Source: a virus. Taken from it: 26,078 nucleotides of DNA. How positions within the stretch are numbered: the first letter of the stretch is position 1; each line of letters begins with the position of its first letter. Under the pieces are notes generated by a model that was given only the letters and a program-made list of their open reading frames with translations, ran no database searches and was not told the DNA's origin. Below, one piece after another: positions 23,701 through 26,078 of this stretch. The stretch is from IMG/VR virus record IMGVR_UViG_3300047195_000574, positions 1 through 26,078 of that record; one strand, given 5' to 3'. A program made the translations under genes and the position numbers.

Positions 23701-25135
23701 CGGTCGAAGGGTATGGCTTTCAAAACCGGGCAGCACCAAAGAGAGAACTTTATTTGCCTTCGACGAGAATATCAATCGATTCTACTATGATTCAAGGCAG
23801 GCGATGGTAATGAGGATTGCCGATGCCCACGCGGCAATAGCATCGAGGGAATTTTTCGGAAGAGAGACGCTTGAATTGCAGAACCTACGGGCCGAAAAGA
23901 GCCGTCTGGCAACAAGGTTATACAAAGCAACTACCCGAATAGGCGATAAGAAAGTCGATGAAGGCGATATCAAGAAGGAGCATTTAAGTAAGGCCCGGAT
24001 TAGGTTCGAGGAAATCAGCAAGAGAATCGAGGAGTTCAAAAACCAGTCGATTGAGAGTTCCGCGGGCAATCTCGCCAACGAACTGGTTATGAAAAGGAAG
24101 ATAAGGCCGGAGGATGAATATAAACTTCAAAGTGCACTCGAGGCGTATTTTCAGCCGGCGAGGGCAAGCCATTCACTACACTTCGTAAGGTCAACGGCAT
24201 ATACAACGCACATCGGTAATTTCCTGTCGGCTATGACGAACCTTATGGACTACGGTTGGATATTATACAGAGCGCCTTACCATACATTATCGGCAACATT
24301 GCGGGCGACAATACCCGGATTAAAGAGTCGATATACAATGGATGAACTAGGATTAAACGAAATGGCCTACGATATGGACAAATTCGGGATGATTCAAAAA
24401 TGGGTGTTCAGAGGCGCTGGGTGGAAGTTGCTCGATATCAAGATGAAAAACATACTGGCAGATGCAGTTTATAGCGACTTTATGTCTAAGGCCCGGAAAG
24501 CAAAAAATCTTAAGTCGGGTACGGACTTTATGGACCGCCTGCAGGAGTTCTTCGGCGATGATACGAAGGGAGTTATCGAGGACCTGCAAAGCGGGCTAAA
24601 GACGGAACAAACGACAAAACTTGTTTTCGACGAGGTTACAAGAAAACATCCATTACTGCGTTCGGCAATGACTGAACGGTACTTGCGGTCGAACTGGGCG
24701 AGGTATGGTTATATCCTGAAGAATTTCGGTCTCAGGGACGCTCAATATTTGTTAGATGAGGCGTTCAAGGACTTCGGCAAACACCCGGCCCGAAGCGTTA
24801 AGAGAATACTCTGGATGGCGTTTACCTTAACGGCGGCCGACGTAGGCGTAAGAGTATTGAGGGACCTGTTCAGGGGAAGGAAGATTGAACTCGATAAGGC
24901 CGTGGCGGATGCCTGGTTGAACCGGCTTTTCCTGTCGCGATACAACATAAACATAATGAGACGAGAAGGACTTGGCAAAGGGATTACTGAGGCCATATAT
25001 CCGCCAACTCCTGTTGAAATAAGTGTAAGGCAGATACCTTTGGTCGGAGAACCGTATTACAACTGGTTCGGCGAGGGCAGACGCAAGGAACTCGAGAAAC
25101 AGGAAAAAGAAAGTAAAAAAAATCAGGGTATGTGA
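17738..25135 (+). CDS. Giant polyvalent internal virion protein with zincin motif
   Basis: A 2465-residue multidomain protein, likely carried in the head and ejected with DNA. It starts at GTG in a GTGA overlap. Residues 5-46 hold three DLSD[IL]GG repeats. After a Gly/Ala hydrophobic segment (about 160-240) comes a charged coiled region, then YHEGYHAL with HExxH at 1088-1092 and acidic EREASEFAEF 25-32 residues later, a zincin-like peptidase pattern. A large domain at about 1195-1650 contains FIEEIQSDWHQ (1371-1381), AWTTGEQQAERYD (from 1466) and LDITPSMRESV, well known by eye from phage polyvalent proteins but of unassigned chemistry. The C-terminal 700 residues are helical and end PLVGEPYYNWFG. 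Linker phrases PPAGFTE and DVTP recur. One palindromic element (copy 3) is in frame at residues 1173-1187. Confidence 0.8.
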   Translation: MKSYDLSDIGGVLVVDALEDENASNDLSDLGGIQISKPDDLSDLGGKLVKPPAGFTEKITPKRTKFWIAGGDISPMGRRPSELPISRFIPKTVESWKRGWRQMDIDFLYNDVIDGKITEEQADKAFADFERIEKENPIEAKNFASKIWYATARMLPGMTRGYYEGAKYGLVGAGMALAAGQAGPQVLAPEEAITVPGSYVIGQGVGSLYYWSKQGRGAIYREARRQGVKPETAALVASIGGPIYGAIEFSQVSKIVPGVNLIKGRIPKIILGILLRTGHESLEEGEQQIIQDLSQSVGKLIDKKIDVADIPDELKKAAKNSWQATYQSLGPMALLQIPGGVVSMAGAEKATETEQAKQIPSKEDLIRQEEFNQAAERTNTEIDQQEEAFERAMAELEGEEASHQEAIRQERTKTIQELAKPTAPLRREFTAEEKTNISAQAKARLNVIELKSTGQKANKEAGLPSQPAQYLTLEEKAERDFLRQNADNPDAIIDAYQIPKPKTHFQKGIDELQAQMEREKQTPEEIQRLRKLAEEPVMPQIAKTPSQLPQVEVEGPTVTAGEAKRPIKGVVDLLGQPVVEAAPRQKQLGLGLEFKPGEAQDVEITQELASFVDKWVHETEETVDAIGKKTIRYVNSPDVDEIYNGIVDSGEKMTKLFKKETNPSLQVATALRQATLGRTFEKTVQIPAPPAGFTEDVTPSPIVSETETGMGGDTQWPEPLRIMWNRMKRPDRKAYAQAYAAWQVGGMKGKPPNAEQWVLANHEAAGIRSKVKLAIELGRRKDTMTPEQVKDRADRIRYRKKLIEETSAAIQGHDLYQSNEESRKERMGDIGPGFYYVSPDLATEVFDVIGRPKVGRGTRLQQMFTTDPAAGAKPIDEALQSAKLRYTEGSEMGREGFDIGPGEFAQAVKEAVEGSAGEKVNERSLREAESGDPYLRMLGAKLEMLRSGETADTIDEALTRIGDELGLEPDVYEDLLIGEESAAMKQIRQAPTEAEKEMIIDKLARQKVERQNRFEGHQAAAEILEANKIADDVEIKDVEGITEEGLPVKPEDDIPFETRGVRTGAYLGRAGQEVILLAYGADSETGYHEGYHALRDRLTANDKKVLDAKYEGDTEREASEFAEFAADRAEAPSNYIRHIWKKLIEILTRIKNALAGRGYKTAEDIFEGIRTGTAPLVSQGKTGKGAVARPPQFETKKGPVFYSKLRRLVEERMPNAMDAEAFRSFVKKMGVKDEEMEWSGVNDLLDWPNTLTGQWNKAGGKPVTVKKKQVLDTIAANSIEIQEVEKSEERWKRTKTEEGTYSKEEQPTKFESYQLPGGENYRELLLQLPGKYTLEGEEKFQYKSTHWIEGNVLAHIRFNDRTDAEGKKVLFIEEIQSDWHQAGRKQGYQQKAKPYLYDDGKYWGIKHPDGTLVGHYETKEAAQKVIDERVDTMGFVPDAPFKKTWQELAFKRMLRYAAENGYDKIAWTTGEQQAERYDLSKQVKEIEWWNQTKDNISLRVRGLDGNIIIAREDIKPQEAENIIGKDITNKILKDISNHIHDGSYSGQDLKVGGEGMKGFYDKILPEFANKYAKQWGGRVGETIVPDTDEGAEGYVVFGPNNTVMGQYPTRAEAKIVEEKYGEGYWIEEVQKNDLRVHSLDITPSMRESVMAGQPQFEHKSADQWRREGIKRAEIEAAKARLRAKAGMKSVNRGRMKAVIRDVTPLITTEFSPQETEAVKGLPITGRKPLTTKIKDVTPWVSEEWQPEPKLAAKPEGPEGAPMPEAAHLGPRNRRGPVVTDKELTEEIYKANRARRESIVRLGLSIENLGGTIAKEARLTFKSIDRVLRDVNLAIKRIMVDMEQRWKQREGQHMEEIRPFMKTTRKMKRGDWKDYDLALKSGDRTKIEVMQAKYPALVEADAKWRQVADDIIELERQVGLEEDYREWYYNRRVRDLPGLKKWINDQYGESGIMTIFEAALQRRKENAGGRKLTPEEEATVLNNTLRGFVGRRVWLSKPGSTKERTLFAFDENINRFYYDSRQAMVMRIADAHAAIASREFFGRETLELQNLRAEKSRLATRLYKATTRIGDKKVDEGDIKKEHLSKARIRFEEISKRIEEFKNQSIESSAGNLANELVMKRKIRPEDEYKLQSALEAYFQPARASHSLHFVRSTAYTTHIGNFLSAMTNLMDYGWILYRAPYHTLSATLRATIPGLKSRYTMDELGLNEMAYDMDKFGMIQKWVFRGAGWKLLDIKMKNILADAVYSDFMSKARKAKNLKSGTDFMDRLQEFFGDDTKGVIEDLQSGLKTEQTTKLVFDEVTRKHPLLRSAMTERYLRSNWARYGYILKNFGLRDAQYLLDEAFKDFGKHPARSVKRILWMAFTLTAADVGVRVLRDLFRGRKIELDKAVADAWLNRLFLSRYNINIMRREGLGKGITEAIYPPTPVEISVRQIPLVGEPYYNWFGEGRRKELEKQEKESKKNQGM
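21253..21298 (+). repeat. Palindromic element, copy 3, in frame within the giant gene
   Basis: Arms GACGGCCCCCTT (21253-21264) and AAGGGGGCTGTC (21287-21298) pair over 12 bp including one G-T pair; inner arms AGTTTCGC (21265-21272) and GCAAAACT (21276-21283) pair apart from one mismatch, with 3-nt bulge GGC. It encodes residues 1173-1187 (TAPLVSQGKTGKGAV), a linker between the zincin region and the next domain. The 36-nt core is a multiple of three. It shares its core with copies at 7579 and 10264. Confidence 0.85.
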
Positions 25136-25138
25136 AAT

Positions 25139-25483
25139 ATGGCTAAGGCAACCTTTCAGGAATTGTTTGAGACCGTAACGAGAATCGAATCGGGTCTGAC
25201 AACTATAAACGAAAGATGCTCTACGCATTATAGAATACTTGAAGGACACACTCGAACACTATACGGCGCAAACGGGAACAATGGCGTTGTCGGCAAACAG
25301 GAAAAACAGGATAACAGGATAAAAACTCTTGAGGAGAACAGAAAAGACATCAAGGAGGCGGGCAAAAAGTGGAAGGACCGTTTGATTGACTGCACTATAA
25401 AAGTTGCAGGAATTGCAGTAATAATTTTTATTATAATGATTATCGAACACTGGGCGGTGATAAAGGGAATTTTCGGATTATGA
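25139..25483 (+). CDS. Holin-like protein, XhlA type topology
   Basis: A 114-residue protein. The N-terminal 85 residues are polar with coiled-coil character (RIESGLTTINERC, EKQDNRIKTLEENRKDIKEA) and a single hydrophobic helix follows at about 88-105 (VAGIAVIIFIIMIIEHW). This is the topology of XhlA-type holin accessory proteins and small phage holins, which act in the inner membrane during lysis. It begins three bases after the giant gene and is the last gene of the late transcript. No lysin gene was recognised near it. A coiled-coil membrane protein with another role is possible. Confidence 0.6.
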   Translation: MAKATFQELFETVTRIESGLTTINERCSTHYRILEGHTRTLYGANGNNGVVGKQEKQDNRIKTLEENRKDIKEAGKKWKDRLIDCTIKVAGIAVIIFIIMIIEHWAVIKGIFGL

Positions 25484-25783
25484 ACGACCTTTGAAGACCC
25501 ACTTTTCGGCGACAAACAGCAGAGAAAAAAACACTATAATAGTCAGTACTATCCCGCCAATATAACCGGCAAGAAACGACAGGCCAAAAATCAGAGAGCA
25601 AGCAAGGACATATCTACCGTCGTGAAACCAGAAAGTAATCAATCGATTTTTTAATGAGGCAACCCGCCTGTACGTTTCTTCTGATAGTTCGTGGACCGGT
25701 TGTCCGTTTTTCAGTTCATCGAGGTCATACTCTAACTGGCCCGTAAATTCACAACCGGATTCTTTGTTTTTTTGCTGTTCCAT
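25478..25783 (-). CDS. Minus-strand small membrane protein, moron-like
   Basis: A 101-residue protein on the opposite strand. The N-terminal 55 residues are soluble and acidic (EYDLDELKNGQPVHELSEET), followed by two hydrophobic helices at about 58-74 and 75-92 forming a hairpin, and a basic end (KWVFKGRS). AAGGAC lies just before the ATG and a near-consensus promoter sits 20-47 bases upstream. Its stop overlaps the holin-like gene by six bases in convergent orientation. Independent promoter plus opposite strand resembles a moron, a gene expressed outside the lytic programme. A superinfection exclusion or host-membrane role is a guess. Confidence 0.7.
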   Translation of the reverse strand: MEQQKNKESGCEFTGQLEYDLDELKNGQPVHELSEETYRRVASLKNRLITFWFHDGRYVLACSLIFGLSFLAGYIGGIVLTIIVFFSLLFVAEKWVFKGRS

Positions 25784-25801
25784 AAGTCCTTATTCGGCAA
25801 T

Positions 25802-25830
25802 ACTATACAACAATATTGAAAAAAAGTCAA
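25802..25830 (-). promoter_or_regulatory. Sigma70-like promoter for the minus-strand membrane gene
   Basis: On the minus strand TTGACT (25830-25825) and TATAGT (25807-25802) are separated by 17 bases, five of six matches to each consensus hexamer. The predicted start of transcription is close to 25795, leaving a short leader with AAGGA before the ATG at 25783. A T-rich stretch fills the spacer. Confidence 0.85.
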
Positions 25831-25860
25831 GTATTTTCCGAAAAATATCTGATTTTTTCG

Positions 25861-25888
25861 TTGACGGATGACCGAAAGAGGGTATAGT
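25861..25888 (+). promoter_or_regulatory. Sigma70-like plus-strand promoter, divergent
   Basis: TTGACG (25861-25866) and TATAGT (25883-25888) are separated by 16 bases. It points right, back to back with the minus-strand promoter 30 bases away, and would begin a transcript near 25895 that covers the small ORF and the structured RNA. The 30-base gap between the two promoters is AT-rich and could hold an operator. Confidence 0.7.
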
Positions 25889-25924
25889 TGCAATCGTATT
25901 AAAAAAATGAATATGGAGATTCAA

Positions 25925-25990
25925 ATGCCGTCGTGTCAAATAAGAGGCAATAATAAATCTTGGGGCCGGTGGGATTCTCTCATGTCTTGA
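25925..25990 (+). CDS. Possible 21-aa leader ORF
   Basis: A 21-residue ORF with GGAG six bases before its ATG (an in-frame ATG at 25907 has no ribosome site). The peptide has three Ser-Cys or Ser-Trp pairs, two Trp and two Arg. It lies about 30 bases after the predicted transcription start and is fully inside a structured RNA segment, so it is either a leader peptide or a chance ORF. Confidence 0.3.
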   Translation: MPSCQIRGNNKSWGRWDSLMS

Positions 25991-26020
25991 CGCGACGGCG
26001 GGATGAACATCGGCTTTTTT
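25927..26020 (+). ncRNA. Candidate structured RNA with closing stem and U-run
   Basis: A 13-bp closing stem (GCCGTCGTGTCAA 25927-25939 with TTGACGCGACGGC 25987-25999, one G-U pair) surrounds a 47-nt loop with inner stems AATC/GATT and AGAG/CTCT. GCCGGTG (25965-25971) could instead pair with CATCGGC (26008-26014), which ends in six T residues (26015-26020). Two incompatible folds before a U-run look like an attenuator or riboswitch arrangement; no known class is matched. The plus-strand promoter lies upstream. Confidence 0.45.
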
Positions 26021-26061
26021 ATTTTAAGCTCTTTGGCATAAAAATACAGGGAGAACACCCA

Positions 26062-26078
26062 GTGAAACATAACATATA
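26062..26078 (+). CDS. Possible start of next gene (partial)
   Basis: GTG at 26062 follows GGGAG by nine bases and the frame is open to the window edge, only five codons. It would be the first gene controlled by the divergent promoter and the structured segment. Too short to identify. Confidence 0.35.

Noticed and set aside
25861-26020. tRNA or known riboswitch in the right-end structured region
   Set aside because: No T-loop or anticodon arm pattern and no conserved core of a class I know.

Overview
The window is the late, virion-building region of a tailed phage or prophage with a podovirus-like head and tail. Evidence is the order and content of the plus-strand genes: terminase small and large subunits (1001-2879), a P22-type portal (3224-5284), a scaffold-like protein (6648-7568), an N4-gp56-type major capsid protein (7632-8798), a head-tail adaptor-like protein (9619-10263), a large tail-nozzle-like protein (11194-13854), fibre-like proteins, internal/ejection-like proteins (15262-25135) and a holin-like membrane protein (25139-25483). 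No integrase, repressor, replication gene, tRNA or CRISPR array was seen, so temperate versus lytic cannot be decided.

Layout. 1-990: 3' end of a beta-helix protein, a small exported protein, and a tract of 8-nt repeats. 1001-5284: packaging genes and portal, with a small zinc-ribbon gene between terminase and portal. 5286-6411: seven small ORFs of unknown role, packed end to end, closed by a strong terminator. 6412-6647: a hairpin-rich gap without a convincing gene. 6648-8848: scaffold and capsid, closed by a second terminator. 8890-15260: adaptor, nozzle, and fibre-like or exported proteins. 15262-25135: three internal-virion-type proteins, the last a 2465-residue multidomain protein with a zincin motif, with a 108-residue ICMT/PEMT-like membrane methyltransferase embedded by a 4-nt overlap. 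25139-26078: holin-like gene, a convergent minus-strand membrane gene with its own near-consensus promoter, a back-to-back plus-strand promoter, and a structured short transcript region.

Host. Many genes have clear AAGGAG-type ribosome sites and the sigma70-like promoters near the end look canonical, so the host is a bacterium using standard Shine-Dalgarno signals. Ile ATA and Arg AGA/AGG codons are frequent and GC looks near 50%. The repeat tract at 939-988 resembles repeats I associate with Planctomycetota-like genomes; that host guess is weak.

Most notable: (1) a family of three dispersed palindromes sharing AGTTTTGC/GCAAAACT arms inside CCCCC/GGGGG arms, two between genes and one in frame inside the giant protein, recalling Rickettsia palindromic elements; (2) the ICMT-like methyltransferase in the ejection-protein cassette; (3) the giant polyvalent protein with repeated N-terminal and linker motifs; (4) three exported or membrane-anchored proteins within the structural cluster; (5) the divergent promoter/structured RNA region at the right end.
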